Assembly (NCBI GenBank): GCA_023386495.1
Contig: JAEWJS010000102.1
Coordinates: 1 to 40,561, forward strand
Reading direction: 5' to 3'
Length of the DNA stretch: 40,561 bases
Origin: Bacillota bacterium
GTDB lineage: Bacteria; Bacillota; Bacilli; Paenibacillales; Paenibacillaceae
Part shown: piece by piece, positions 8,697 through 16,477 of the stretch
Layout: every line of letters begins with the position of its first letter
Numbering within the stretch: position 1 is the first letter of the stretch
Program-made: the position numbers and the translations under genes
Notes under the pieces: model-generated
Seen by the model: the letters and a program-made list of their open reading frames with translations, nothing else
The model's database searches: none
Told to the model about the DNA's origin: nothing

Positions 8697-9083
8697 TTAC
8701 CGTTTAACTTGTCCGTTCCATCCTGAGATACCGCCTTGAAGATGCGCGAGATTGGCGTATCCCTGTCCCCTTAGCACACGTGCAGCTTGTTTGCTGCGCA
8801 TTCCGCTTCTGCAGTACAAGTATACGTTTCTATCCTTAGAGATGCTGTCGGTCTTGCTGCCCAGCTGCGACAACGGAATGTTAACGGCCCCCGGGATATG
8901 CCCCGAATGGAATTCGGCAGGTTCGCGTACATCGATCAGTATGCCATTCTTCGCGTCACGCAATTCCGTCTGGAAGGCATCGGTTCGGAGCGTTCTCAAC
9001 CCTTTCGCCGGAGCCATCCGCATATAGAACAAGATGACGATGGCAAGCAGGAACAGCACATAGATTATGGTCGTCATATCCAA
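8697..9083 (-). CDS. Membrane-anchored single-domain rhodanese
   Basis: The product of 128 residues has one N-terminal membrane helix (about residues 5-22) and a rhodanese domain with IDVREPAEF, SGHIPGAVNIP and the active-site loop CRSGMRS (Cys91). Rhodaneses carry sulfane sulfur as a Cys persulfide. The start is probably TTG at 9083: AGAGGAG lies 9 nt upstream, whereas the ATG at 9077 would be 15 nt away. It is the last gene of the sulfur block and follows cstR by 26 bp. Its 3' end with terminator is duplicated at 23674-23769. Confidence 0.88.
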   Translation of the reverse strand: MDMTTIIYVLFLLAIVILFYMRMAPAKGLRTLRTDAFQTELRDAKNGILIDVREPAEFHSGHIPGAVNIPLSQLGSKTDSISKDRNVYLYCRSGMRSKQAARVLRGQGYANLAHLQGGISGWNGQVKR

Positions 9084-9109
9084 TGTTGTGTTCTCCTCTC
9101 GTTATGCCT

Positions 9110-9370
9110 CTACCTGCTCTTGATGAGTAAGTCTACCGCTTCCTTAACGACCTGTCCTGTCTCTTTTCCTTGCTCCAACTGTTCAACGAGACATTGCTCC
9201 AGATTAACCGCAACGATATAAGCAATTGCCTTATCAGCCGCGCTCCGGATGGCCGATAGTTGTGCCACCACATCTTTGCAGTGTTTACCTTCTTCCATCA
9301 TGTTCAACACGCCGCGGGCTTGTCCCTCGAGTCGCTTCAGCCGACGCTTAACGTCATCATCATATTGCAT
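9110..9370 (-). CDS. cstR: CstR: CsoR-family persulfide-sensing repressor
   Basis: This 86-residue all-helical protein is of the CsoR/FrmR family (VKRRLKRLEGQARGVLNMMEEGK). It has cysteines at positions 31 and 60, exactly as in Staphylococcus aureus CstR. The His expected in copper-sensing CsoR is Asn56 here, which argues for persulfide rather than Cu(I) sensing. In CstR the two cysteines form di- to tetrasulfide cross-links with reactive sulfur, releasing DNA. The surrounding TusA, rhodanese, persulfide dioxygenase and TauE genes support this role. The likely targets are ATACCC/GGGGTAT palindromes at 13603-13618, 13526-13559 and 10286-10301. Confidence 0.92.
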   Translation of the reverse strand: MQYDDDVKRRLKRLEGQARGVLNMMEEGKHCKDVVAQLSAIRSAADKAIAYIVAVNLEQCLVEQLEQGKETGQVVKEAVDLLIKSR

Positions 9371-9454
9371 GATTGATCATCCTTTCCGGTTCGTTATTCA
9401 TATAAGGCTATTATGAACATTTATTCCTCGGCTCACAAGACGGAATGATCAATC
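9371..9454 (-). promoter_or_regulatory. Promoter of the cstR-rhodanese unit, flanked by inverted repeats
   Basis: On the minus strand a -35 TTGTGA (9433-9438) and -10 CATAAT (9410-9415) are 17 bp apart. The promoter is flanked by inverted copies of GATTGATCAT(T)CC at 9371-9382 and 9442-9454, each with a TGATCA core. No ATACCCC operator is present, so cstR may be transcribed independently of its own repression site. Confidence 0.5.
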
Positions 9455-9473
9455 GGGCATGATGTGAACGCCA

Positions 9474-9962
9474 TTAGATGAACAGATTGACCTTCGCTTC
9501 CGTTGCGTCACCCAGGTAAGCTGCTACGCCCGCATACTCGATTCCGTCGATCAGTTCCTCTTGCTGCAAGCCGAGAAGGTCCATCGTCATCGTACAAGCG
9601 ACGAGCTTCACGCCTTGCTCCTGCGCTAGTTCGATCAGCTGCGGCAGGCTAAGCGCATTATGTTTCTTCATGACGTGCTTGATCATCGCCGGACCGGCAC
9701 CTGCGAAATTCATGCGCGAGAGGCCGAGCTTCTTGGAGCCGCGAGGCATCATCCACGCGAATGCCTTCTCGAGCCAACCTTTGTTTACCGCTGCCTTCTG
9801 ATCTTTACGAAGCGTATTGAGCCCCCAGAAGGTGAAGAAAATCGTAACCTCATGATCATAAGCCGCAGCGCCGTTCGCAATAATAAACGCAGCGATCGCC
9901 TTGTCGAGATCGCCGCTGAAGAGTACGATCGTCGTCTTTTCTTGGGAGTTAGTTTGTGTCAT
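9474..9962 (-). CDS. DsrE/DsrF/DrsH-like (DsrE2) sulfur carrier protein
   Basis: The 162-residue product matches the DsrE2 group: TIVLFSGDLDKAIAAFIIANGAAA, FFTFWGLNTLRK, an insertion with FAGAGPAMIKHVMKK, and the conserved Cys123 in VACTMTMDLLG. This cysteine is expected to receive and pass on sulfane sulfur together with TusA and rhodanese partners. It lies between a decayed rhodanese and cstR. A 45-residue C-terminal fragment of a paralogue survives at 11813-11947, so the operon once carried two such genes. Confidence 0.9.
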   Translation of the reverse strand: MTQTNSQEKTTIVLFSGDLDKAIAAFIIANGAAAYDHEVTIFFTFWGLNTLRKDQKAAVNKGWLEKAFAWMMPRGSKKLGLSRMNFAGAGPAMIKHVMKKHNALSLPQLIELAQEQGVKLVACTMTMDLLGLQQEELIDGIEYAGVAAYLGDATEAKVNLFI

Positions 9963-10007
9963 TATCTCATTCCTTTCTATTTCTGATACACATACTTGTA
10001 TGGGTAA

Positions 10008-10239
10008 TCATGATTTCAAAAAAATAAAGACGCTTCCGACAATTGCCGGATATGAACCTTGGATGCTCCGACTCGAAGTCGATCGGATCTCGTATGTCGA
10101 GGATTTGTATGCCCATAGTCGCCACTCGATCAGAATGTTCGTCTTGATCCGAGATGTGAAATCCCTGAACCGGCTGCCATCTTCGTAAAAGTAGCAAGAC
10201 TGTGATGAATGCTGCCGCGAATGCCAGTGTTGTCGCCAT
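10008..10239 (-). pseudogene. Truncated, frameshifted membrane-anchored rhodanese
   Basis: A start with good ribosome site (AGGAGG) encodes an N-terminal membrane helix (MATTLAFAAAFITVLLLL) and the first rhodanese motif (ILDIRDPIDFESEH). After EH the frame is lost: a one-base shift gives HIQGSYPAIVGSVF, the expected HI-x-G rhodanese block, then a TGA at 10008-10010. Even when frame-corrected it ends after about 77 residues, before the catalytic cysteine. The uncorrected frame runs on into the dsrE ribosome-site region. Confidence 0.8.
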
Positions 10240-10285
10240 GCTGACCGCCTCCTCTATTGCGGTGTTATGAATCGCTATGCCTTAA

Positions 10286-10301
10286 CCACCCCGATGGGTA
10301 T
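10286..10301 (-). promoter_or_regulatory. Candidate degenerate CstR operator
   Basis: The minus strand reads ATACCCATCGGGGTGG, which matches the arms of the tauE-proximal site ATACCCTACGGGGTAT except for its last two bases. It lies 46 bp upstream of the decayed rhodanese gene. No convincing promoter overlaps it, so it may be a relic or an internal operator. Confidence 0.45.
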
Positions 10302-10353
10302 ACGAATCAATCGGAGATCGCTGGGGGCAAAGACAGGCGTTCAGTGAGAGGGT

Positions 10354-10379
10354 GGAGAATGGCGGTGATGCCATTCTCC
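10354..10379 (-). other. Intercistronic hairpin downstream of tusA
   Basis: GGAGAATGGC and GCCATTCTCC form a perfect 10-bp stem around GGTGAT, ten bases after the tusA stop. No T-run follows on the minus strand, so it is more likely an RNA-processing or stabilising hairpin than a terminator. Confidence 0.6.
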
Positions 10380-10388
10380 CGGCGCAGC

Positions 10389-10616
10389 TTAGCCTTTCTT
10401 AATCCAGAATTTATACACGCCGTTCTCTTCCTTGCTTTCGAGCATTTCGTTCCCCGTCTTCTTCGCCCATGCTGTCAGATCGTTCAGGGCCCCTTTGTCC
10501 GTTGCGTGGACTTCGAGAACTTGCCCAGACGTCAATTCCTCAATCGATTTTCTAGTCTTAACGATCGGCATCGGACATGCCAATCCGCATGCATCTAACA
10601 CTTTATCGCTATTCAT
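10389..10616 (-). CDS. TusA-family sulfur carrier
   Basis: The 75-residue product has the TusA signature GLACPMPIVKTRKSI with the sulfur-accepting Cys14, followed by a typical two-layer fold sequence ending in WIKKG. TusA proteins accept persulfide sulfur and hand it to partners. In cst-type loci they work with rhodanese and DsrE proteins in low-molecular-weight persulfide clearance. The gene is 28 bp downstream of the persulfide dioxygenase gene and preceded by GGAGGG. Confidence 0.93.
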   Translation of the reverse strand: MNSDKVLDACGLACPMPIVKTRKSIEELTSGQVLEVHATDKGALNDLTAWAKKTGNEMLESKEENGVYKFWIKKG

Positions 10617-10644
10617 GCTGTTTTTCCCTCCACTTAGTCAATGA

Positions 10645-11790
10645 TTAGTTGTCGTGAACCGCACAACGGTTCGGACCGATTTCCATTTCACGCTGCTCGT
10701 CCTCGTCCGGATGGATCCGACCCATGTTGGTTTGGCGGATTTCCTGGTACGCATTCGGCTGCGGCGGCAATCCTTCTGTTACGGTCTTACGGAACTCGCC
10801 TTCGTCCTTGATGTTCAAACCAGGGTTACGCTTGTAGAGATCGCCGAGCAGGCCGGATACAAGCCCTTTCTCGCCCAATTCGGTCACCTTGCCGAAGTGT
10901 GCCGGCAGTACGACCAGATCATCGGACAGATTCTTATAACGGCTGTAAAGCGTCTCGCGCAGATCGCCTACCCAGTCTTCCGCAAGGCCGGCAAGATCAG
11001 GACGACCGATCGATTCGATGAATAAGATATCGCCGGATAACAAGTAGCGGTTATCGATGATGAAGGACGTCGAGCCGACCGTGTGGCCAGGCGAGTAGAT
11101 CGGCTGCACGACGATTCGCTCCATCCCGACGGTGATGTCCTTGCCCTCCTCCAGCTTCTCGAACGCAAACGTCACTTCGCAGGCATCCTTCGGAGGCAGA
11201 TGATAGGTCGCTCTGTGCATCTCCGCAAGCGCGCGTCCGCCGGAAATATGGTCGGCATGCAGATGCGTGTCGATCGTGTGCAACAGCTTAGCGTTTTTCG
11301 CCTGAAGGAACGATTCGTACTGGTCGATCATCCGGCTCGTATCGATGAGCGCCGCTTCACCGTCCGACAAGACCGCGTAAGATAAGCAGCCTTTCCCGAT
11401 GCGAACGAACTGATACAGCTCTCCGCCGCCGGTCAAATCCGCGACTTTGACGGGTTCGAGATGCTCGCTCCAAGACTTCATGCCGCCTTCGAGATAAGAG
11501 ACATTCGTACGTCCTGCCTCCGCGATCTGTTCCGCGATGAACAGGGACGATCCTTCCTTCGAGCAGACGACGAGTAACGGCTTGCCGTCAGGAATTTTCT
11601 CCAATGCCGGATCGATGCCATCTAGGAGGTCGAAGTACGGAATGTTGACGATATGCGCGTTCTCCCCTTCAATCTTCCAATCCGCGAAGTCCGTTTCGTT
11701 ACGCACATCCAGGATAAACAGTTCGGCGCCGTCGATGACTTGCCGTGCCACTTCCTTTGCCGACATCTTATTGATCGTAGTCATTGTCAT
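10645..11790 (-). CDS. Rhodanese-persulfide dioxygenase fusion (CstB-like)
   Basis: The 381-residue protein has an N-terminal rhodanese domain (about 8-112; FILDVRNETDF, active Cys76 in VVCSKEGSS) and a metallo-beta-lactamase-fold domain. The latter has HLHADH (176-181), SPGHTVGS, LSGDILF and PAHFG, which supply the Fe(II) ligands of ETHE1/CstB-type persulfide dioxygenases. The reaction is oxidation of a thiol persulfide to sulfite or thiosulfate. S. aureus CstB has the domains in the order dioxygenase then rhodanese; here rhodanese is first. A C-terminal Cys (RCAVHDN) is also present. The product sulfite or thiosulfate could leave through the TauE-like exporter of the same locus. The start at 11790 has AGGGGG about 8 nt upstream. 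Confidence 0.9.
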   Translation of the reverse strand: MTMTTINKMSAKEVARQVIDGAELFILDVRNETDFADWKIEGENAHIVNIPYFDLLDGIDPALEKIPDGKPLLVVCSKEGSSLFIAEQIAEAGRTNVSYLEGGMKSWSEHLEPVKVADLTGGGELYQFVRIGKGCLSYAVLSDGEAALIDTSRMIDQYESFLQAKNAKLLHTIDTHLHADHISGGRALAEMHRATYHLPPKDACEVTFAFEKLEEGKDITVGMERIVVQPIYSPGHTVGSTSFIIDNRYLLSGDILFIESIGRPDLAGLAEDWVGDLRETLYSRYKNLSDDLVVLPAHFGKVTELGEKGLVSGLLGDLYKRNPGLNIKDEGEFRKTVTEGLPPQPNAYQEIRQTNMGRIHPDEDEQREMEIGPNRCAVHDN

Positions 11791-11812
11791 TGCGGTTTCC
11801 CCCTAGTAGTCA

Positions 11813-11947
11813 TTAAAATGTCTGCGTGACGTTCGCGTCCTGTGCAATGTCTAGAAACGTAACTGCTCCACCCACGTCGATCCCTTCGATAAAATCTCCC
11901 TTCGTCAAGTTCATGACGTCCATCGTCAGGCAATTGTGCTGTGAAGG
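11813..11947 (-). pseudogene. C-terminal fragment of a second DsrE2-like gene
   Basis: Between two intact genes, a frame starting at the end of the TusA-rhodanese gene reads QHNCLTMDVMNLTKGDF, then IEGIDVGGAVTFL, and stops at TAA (11813-11815). This aligns with VACTMTMDLLGLQQEEL and IDGIEYAGVAAYL of the intact DsrE2 at 9474-9962, including the functional cysteine. The N-terminal two thirds are missing and there is no start codon. It is a deletion remnant. Confidence 0.85.
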
Positions 11948-12529
11948 TTAAACGTCTTTCTCGACTTCGCCTTTCCAAGAGGTCATTCCCGGAATAATGT
12001 TCTTCACATTCTTGAAGCCTTTGTCGGCCAGCATGCTGCATGCCATATCACTTCGACTGCCAGTTCGGCATACGACGTGGTATTCTTTGTCAGCATCAAG
12101 CTCCTGCATACGTGCATCCAGTTCACCCGCAGGTACCGATATGGCCCCTGGAAGCCGCCCGAAAGCATATTCGGCAGGCTCACGTACGTCAATAATGTTC
12201 AGTTTTTCACCCGCAGCGAGCTTAGCCTTGATCTCGTCCAGTGAAGCCGTATGCGGAAACTTCGTTTCGTCCTTCACCTCAGCGGGATCGGCTTTGCGGA
12301 TATAGTGACGATAAACCCCGTCCTCTTCTTTAAGCCCAATGTATTGGTGCCCGGTACGTTTGCTCCAGCTCTGAAGGTCAGCCACAGAGCCTTTATCGGT
12401 CGCTCTGACCTCAAGAACTTCACCATTGTTCAGTTCCTCGATTGCCTTCTTCGTCTTCACGACCGGCAGCGGGCATGCAAGCCCTTCACATTCAAGCGTA
12501 CGATTCGCTTTCAACGTTGCTGTTGTCAT
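11948..12529 (-). CDS. TusA-rhodanese fusion (CstA-like)
   Basis: This 193-residue protein joins an N-terminal TusA domain (GLACPLPVVKTKKAI, Cys19) to a C-terminal rhodanese domain (NIIDVREPAEY, active loop CRTGSRS, Cys154). Such fusions move sulfane sulfur within one polypeptide and are a hallmark of CstR-controlled operons; CstA of S. aureus is comparable in content though not in domain order. The ATG at 12529 is 9 nt after GGAGGGG, which decides against the in-frame TTG six bases upstream. It is flanked on both sides by decayed paralogue fragments. Confidence 0.9.
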   Translation of the reverse strand: MTTATLKANRTLECEGLACPLPVVKTKKAIEELNNGEVLEVRATDKGSVADLQSWSKRTGHQYIGLKEEDGVYRHYIRKADPAEVKDETKFPHTASLDEIKAKLAAGEKLNIIDVREPAEYAFGRLPGAISVPAGELDARMQELDADKEYHVVCRTGSRSDMACSMLADKGFKNVKNIIPGMTSWKGEVEKDV

Positions 12530-12550
12530 TGGCAAGTTCCCCCTCCTAAT

Positions 12551-12691
12551 TTACTCCATATCGCCTTGCCAAGCGGTCATGCCGCCCGGCATATTGATCA
12601 CGTTGTAACCCATGGCCGCCCCTGGAATATGTCTGGAAGCCCATCAATCCGGCTCTCGATCATCCAGAATGATGAATTTCTCACCCTTTAA
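12551..12691 (-). pseudogene. Decayed rhodanese with in-frame stop and internal deletion
   Basis: Reading on from the tauE stop, one frame gives KGEKFIILDDREPD, then TGA, then WASRHIPGA, then directly GYNVINMPGGMTAWQGDME and TAA (12551-12553). These are the first, second and last blocks of a rhodanese. The central part with the catalytic cysteine is missing by an in-frame deletion, and a nonsense codon interrupts the first block. Confidence 0.85.
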
Positions 12692-13467
12692 GTCAAAATA
12701 TCAAGCCATATCTTAACGACAGTACCTAGGATCAGAGCAGCGAGAAGCCATTGTAGTACCTTCGTGTTCATTCGCTTGCTGATGGCGGCGCCAATCGGTG
12801 AAGCGATCGTGCTAGCGACGACCATGACGATCGACGGAATCAGAAGCATATGTCCACCCATCAGCTTGCCGGCTGTTGAACCTATCGATGAGATGAATGT
12901 GATGGCAAGCGATGATGCAATGGCGACACGAATCGGAATTCGCAAGATAACAAGCATGACGGGAACCGTGATAAAGGCCCCTGCTGCGCCTACAATACCG
13001 GACAGAATCCCGATGACCCCGGCCAATGTCGCTGCGAGCGGTTTGTTAAATCGCAACTGGGTGAAGTCAGCTGTTTCGTCCCCTTTCTTCGGCAGAAACA
13101 TCATCACGGCGGCAATCAGCGCAAGTACAGCGTACGTGAGGTTGATCGCTTCATCCGGGAGAAATTTCGATCCGTATCCGCCGATAAAGCTGCCCGCCAC
13201 GATCGCGATCCCCATATTAAGCACCAGCGCCTTGTTGATATACCCGCCTTTCCGAAAGGCGAATATCCCAGCCAAAGAAGCGAAGAATACTTGTACAGCG
13301 CTGACTGCTGATACCTCCTGTGCTGTAAAAGCGACGAAGCCGAGTGCCGGCGGAATATACAGCAGCATTGGATACTTAATGATCGATCCTCCGATTCCCA
13401 CCATCCCGGAGATGAATGACCCCGCGAATCCGATTGCGAACAGCGTGATAATCCAGCCAATGTCCAT
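12688..13467 (-). CDS. TauE/SafE-family sulfite (sulfur oxyanion) exporter
   Basis: The 259-residue membrane protein has about eight hydrophobic segments and the TauE/SafE repeats GMVGIGGSIIKYP and GAAGAFITVPVM. The family exports sulfite or sulfonates, which fits the persulfide dioxygenase encoded downstream. The ATG at 13467 is preceded by AAAGGAG; 17 earlier in-frame codons lack a ribosome site. It is the first gene after the CstR-type promoter region and therefore probably leads the cst-like operon. Confidence 0.9.
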   Translation of the reverse strand: MDIGWIITLFAIGFAGSFISGMVGIGGSIIKYPMLLYIPPALGFVAFTAQEVSAVSAVQVFFASLAGIFAFRKGGYINKALVLNMGIAIVAGSFIGGYGSKFLPDEAINLTYAVLALIAAVMMFLPKKGDETADFTQLRFNKPLAATLAGVIGILSGIVGAAGAFITVPVMLVILRIPIRVAIASSLAITFISSIGSTAGKLMGGHMLLIPSIVMVVASTIASPIGAAISKRMNTKVLQWLLAALILGTVVKIWLDILT

Positions 13468-13525
13468 GGGTACTCCTTTCCGCGGTACATCGCGAACAAT
13501 CGGATGCAGCCAGCTCAATTGTCAC

Positions 13526-13559
13526 CCTCAATTAATACCCTACGGGGTATTAATTGAGG
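13526..13559 (-). promoter_or_regulatory. Long palindrome with CstR-type operator core
   Basis: Two perfect 15-bp arms (13526-13540 and 13545-13559) surround TACG. The centre is ATACCCTACGGGGTAT, the CsoR/CstR-type operator pattern. It lies between the promoter and the tauE start, where a bound repressor would block elongation, and it could also fold as a leader hairpin. Confidence 0.7.
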
Positions 13560-13602
13560 TAAAAAAATAAGCATCTCGCGACGCGTTGTTCCGCATTCAT
13601 CA

Positions 13603-13653
13603 ATACCCCTTGGGGTATGTTGATACTATATACTCAATTGCTATATCCGTCAA
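13603..13653 (-). promoter_or_regulatory. tauE-cst promoter overlapped by CstR-type operator
   Basis: On the minus strand TTGACG (-35, 13648-13653) and TATAGT (-10, 13625-13630) are separated by exactly 17 bp, a strong sigma-A promoter. The palindrome ATACCCCTTGGGGTAT (13603-13618) covers the expected start site. This is the typical arrangement for repression by a CsoR-family protein, here cstR at 9110-9370. Confidence 0.85.
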
Positions 13654-13876
13654 CCCCTGAAGAACATATATCCTCGTATCGGTTCATTGTCTTTCATCCC
13701 CTCATCAACTTTCATTTTATTTCAAATGAGGGGGTTTCTCGATAGTACGCAGCAGTTGCAAGACCTGATTGATCTGCCCCGATTATTGTGACGTCATACA
13801 TGTGGTATCATCCTCGATCTTATTCTGAAATATGAAGAAGGCCGTAGCGAATTCGCCACGGCCCACAGTTCGTTGG
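13654..13876. other. Intergenic region between cadA and the cst-like promoter
   Basis: No coding sequence is seen. The stretch holds the cadA terminator (listed separately) and a possible stem pairing CCCCTCAT (13698-13705) with ATGAGGGG (13726-13733), followed by TTTC on the plus strand, of unknown role. Confidence 0.5.
13840..13863 (-). terminator. cadA terminator
   Basis: GGCCGT-A-GCGAATTCGC-C-ACGGCC forms a long near-perfect stem 13 bp after the cadA stop. On the minus strand it is followed by a T-rich tract (TTCTTCATATTT). Confidence 0.75.
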
Positions 13877-16030
13877 CTATTCCTTTAATCGCATGAGTCG
13901 CATACTGTTCAGTGCAACCAGTAAGGTTGCGCCCATGTCGGACAGAATGGCAATCCACAGGGTTAACCAGCCAGGTATGACGAGCAACAGCGCGATGATT
14001 TTTATGGCTAGTGCGAAAGTGATATTTTGCTTAATAATCGTAAGGGATTTGCGGCTGAGCTTGATTGCGAACGGAAGTTTCCGTAGATCGTCACCCATTA
14101 ACGCGACGTCTGCCGTCTCGAGTGCCGTATCGGTACCAGCGCCGCCCATCGCGATTCCAACGGTTGAAGCTGCGAGCGCTGGCGCATCGTTAACGCCATC
14201 CCCCACCATGGCGACATTGCCATATTCAGCCCTCAGACGTTTAATGACATCTAGTTTGTCTTGCGGCATCAATTCCGCTTGAACATCCGACACGCCTACC
14301 TCACCGGCAATCGCAGTAGCAGTTCCTTGGTTATCGCCAGTAAGCATAATCGTCTTTTTGATGCCAAGATGATGTAATCGTTGAATGACTTCCTTGCTTG
14401 AATCGCGAACTTCATCTGCTACCGCGATCACGGCAAGCACTTCATGCTCCGTACCTACAAGCATTGCTGTCTTGCCTTGGTTCTGCAGGGTGGACACATG
14501 CTGTTCCTGTTCAATGCTGAGAGGAGAAGACAACATTTCGGTGAATAGCTTCGGATTACCGACATAGTACGTCATTCCGTCAACTGTACCTTTAATGCCT
14601 TTACCTGTGATCGCGGAGAAATCATCGATCTTCACATCCTTATAGGGGATGCCCTCCTCTTCCGCTTGCCTCATGATAGCTGACGCGAGGGGATGCTGCG
14701 AACGGTATTCCAATGCCGTAATGACGGACATAAGCTCGCTTTGATTGGTCGCATGATGAAAGACATGATAGTCCGTAACGGCTGGTACGCCTCTAGTGAG
14801 CGTCCCTGTTTTATCGAACGCAATGGCCTTTAACGCGCCCATTTCTTCAAGGTAAATGCCGCCCTTGAACAGCACCCCCTTCTTCGCAGCGTTGCCGATT
14901 GCCGATACGATGGCTATTGGGGTCGAAATAACAAGTGCGCATGGACAGCCGACTACAAGTATGGAAAGTCCTTGATAGATCCAAGTTGTCCAGCCGCCAT
15001 CGAAGAATAACGGAGGAATGACTGCTACGAGAGCTGCCACGCTCATGATTACCGGTGTGTAGTACTTGGCAAATTTATCGACGAACGCTTGCGAAGGCGC
15101 TCGCTCGCCCTGCGCCTCTTCAACCAGATGGATAATCTTCGCGATCGTCGTATCATCCACAAGCTTCGTTACTTTGACTTCAAGCAAGCCTTCTTCATTC
15201 AAAGTGCCAGCGAAGACGTCGTCATGGATCGATTTCTCCACAGGGACGGATTCCCCAGTTATTGCGGCCTCATTAACGGCAGAGTAACCACTGACAACCA
15301 CACCATCCATGGCAATCTTCTGTCCGGGCTTGACGATCATGATGTCGCCTACAACAATATCATCCACAACAATCGTCTTCTCTTGACCTTGACGCCTGAC
15401 TACAGCCTCTTTGGGTGCGATATCCATTAAGGAGCGAATCGACTGTCTCGCCCGATCCATGGAGTACCGTTCTAAGGCTTCGCTTATTGCGAACAGAATG
15501 ACGACAATCGCACCCTCTGCCCATTCGCCGATAATTGCAGCTCCGATAATGGCCACAGTCATGAGAGTTTTCATGTCGAACTCTAAACGGAATAAGTTTT
15601 GAATCCCTACTTTGAATAAGGAGAAGCCCCCCATCACAATCGAGACTGCAAATAGCAGAGAAGTGATAAGATTGTGTTCGCCATTCACATACTGGGAACA
15701 ATAAGCAAGCAGAAGTAATATGCCTGCATTAACAAGGGTACTGTGCTTCTTGATAAACGGAACCTTTGCTTCCCTGACCTCTTGCTTTGACCCTTGGATT
15801 CGTTTGTCTGGTGTTACTTTTAAATTTTCGAATGCTCCCGCTTTTTCAAGTTCCGGGATCGTTACATCACCATAAACAGCGATCTTTGAAGCGCCGAAAT
15901 TTACTTTGGCATCACGCACGCCGGGAAGCTGCTTCACATTCTTCTCGAAGGTCCCTGCACAGCCTGCACAAGAGAAGCCTTCTACACGAAAGATGTTCTC
16001 ATTGTCGATGCGCTCGTCATCTTTATTCAA
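13877..16030 (-). CDS. cadA: CadA-type Cd2+/Zn2+/Pb2+ exporting P1B-ATPase
   Basis: The 717-residue protein has one N-terminal heavy-metal domain (GFSCAGC). It then shows the P-type ATPase motifs TGES (actuator), GCPCALVIS (metal-binding CPC helix), DKTGTLT (phosphorylated Asp) and GDGVNDAPALA (hinge). CPC with a single HMA and a linked CadC regulator is the pattern of Cd/Zn/Pb efflux ATPases. The start is probably TTG at 16030, 8 nt after AAGG, overlapping the cadC stop by 8 bp so that translation is coupled; an in-frame TTG at 16063 lies deeper in cadC. A terminator follows the gene. Confidence 0.94.
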   Translation of the reverse strand: MNKDDERIDNENIFRVEGFSCAGCAGTFEKNVKQLPGVRDAKVNFGASKIAVYGDVTIPELEKAGAFENLKVTPDKRIQGSKQEVREAKVPFIKKHSTLVNAGILLLLAYCSQYVNGEHNLITSLLFAVSIVMGGFSLFKVGIQNLFRLEFDMKTLMTVAIIGAAIIGEWAEGAIVVILFAISEALERYSMDRARQSIRSLMDIAPKEAVVRRQGQEKTIVVDDIVVGDIMIVKPGQKIAMDGVVVSGYSAVNEAAITGESVPVEKSIHDDVFAGTLNEEGLLEVKVTKLVDDTTIAKIIHLVEEAQGERAPSQAFVDKFAKYYTPVIMSVAALVAVIPPLFFDGGWTTWIYQGLSILVVGCPCALVISTPIAIVSAIGNAAKKGVLFKGGIYLEEMGALKAIAFDKTGTLTRGVPAVTDYHVFHHATNQSELMSVITALEYRSQHPLASAIMRQAEEEGIPYKDVKIDDFSAITGKGIKGTVDGMTYYVGNPKLFTEMLSSPLSIEQEQHVSTLQNQGKTAMLVGTEHEVLAVIAVADEVRDSSKEVIQRLHHLGIKKTIMLTGDNQGTATAIAGEVGVSDVQAELMPQDKLDVIKRLRAEYGNVAMVGDGVNDAPALAASTVGIAMGGAGTDTALETADVALMGDDLRKLPFAIKLSRKSLTIIKQNITFALAIKIIALLLVIPGWLTLWIAILSDMGATLLVALNSMRLMRLKE

Positions 16031-16391
16031 CGCTGACACCTTCTTTCTGATGTTCAATCGCAAGCCTGATCAGCTGTTTCAGCTGTGCATCCTCGAGCGA
16101 ATAGAAGACAAGCTTCCCTTCTTTGCGATACTTGGCGATTCCCATGTTGCGAAGTAATCGCAAATGATGGGATGCTGTTGCCATGGTTGAACCAATAATA
16201 TTGGCAACATCACAGACGCACAGCTCATCCTCATCACAAAGCGCATAGGCAACTTTGAGTCGAGTATGATCTGCCAACACTTTAAAGATTTGCGCCATAT
16301 CTTGAAAATCATGATTCATTATTTTCTGCTGAACCCGATTGACCTTATCCTCGTCGTAACAGAATATTTCGCACGAATCTCCACGTTCCAA
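16023..16391 (-). CDS. cadC: CadC: ArsR/SmtB-family Cd/Pb/Zn-sensing repressor
   Basis: With TTG at 16391 as start (GAGGTG 6 nt upstream) the product is 122 residues, the length of plasmid pI258 CadC. Cysteines then fall at 7 and 11 (SCEIFCYDEDKV), as in that protein. The second pair of metal ligands is in ELCVCD, on the winged-helix recognition motif SHHLRLLRNMGI. A GTG three codons upstream (16400) is an alternative. CadC represses its own cadCA operon and leaves DNA on binding Cd, Pb or Zn. Its operator is the palindrome over the -10 at 16408-16427. Confidence 0.94.
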   Translation of the reverse strand: MERGDSCEIFCYDEDKVNRVQQKIMNHDFQDMAQIFKVLADHTRLKVAYALCDEDELCVCDVANIIGSTMATASHHLRLLRNMGIAKYRKEGKLVFYSLEDAQLKQLIRLAIEHQKEGVSVE

Positions 16392-16407
16392 TTGAATCAC
16401 CTCAATC

Positions 16408-16455
16408 TAATAATCGTTTGATTATTATATTATGTTTCTGCAGGTGATTTGTCAA
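16408..16455 (-). promoter_or_regulatory. cadCA promoter and operator
   Basis: On the minus strand TTGACA (16450-16455) and TAATAT (16427-16432) are 17 bp apart. A perfect palindrome, TAATAATC-GTTT-GATTATTA (16408-16427), abuts and overlaps the -10 element, as expected for an ArsR-family repressor site. Confidence 0.88.
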
Positions 16456-16477
16456 ATGGGTTCATACGGTAGAACGC

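Noticed and set aside
9371..9473. CstR operator at the cstR promoter
   Set aside because: No ATACCC/GGGGTAT palindrome is present in this gap; only the unrelated TGATCA-core repeats were found.
11787..12041. Minus-strand open frame across the cstA/cstB gap
   Set aside because: It is out of frame with both the TusA-rhodanese gene and the DsrE2 remnant; its sequence is Arg-rich shadow coding.
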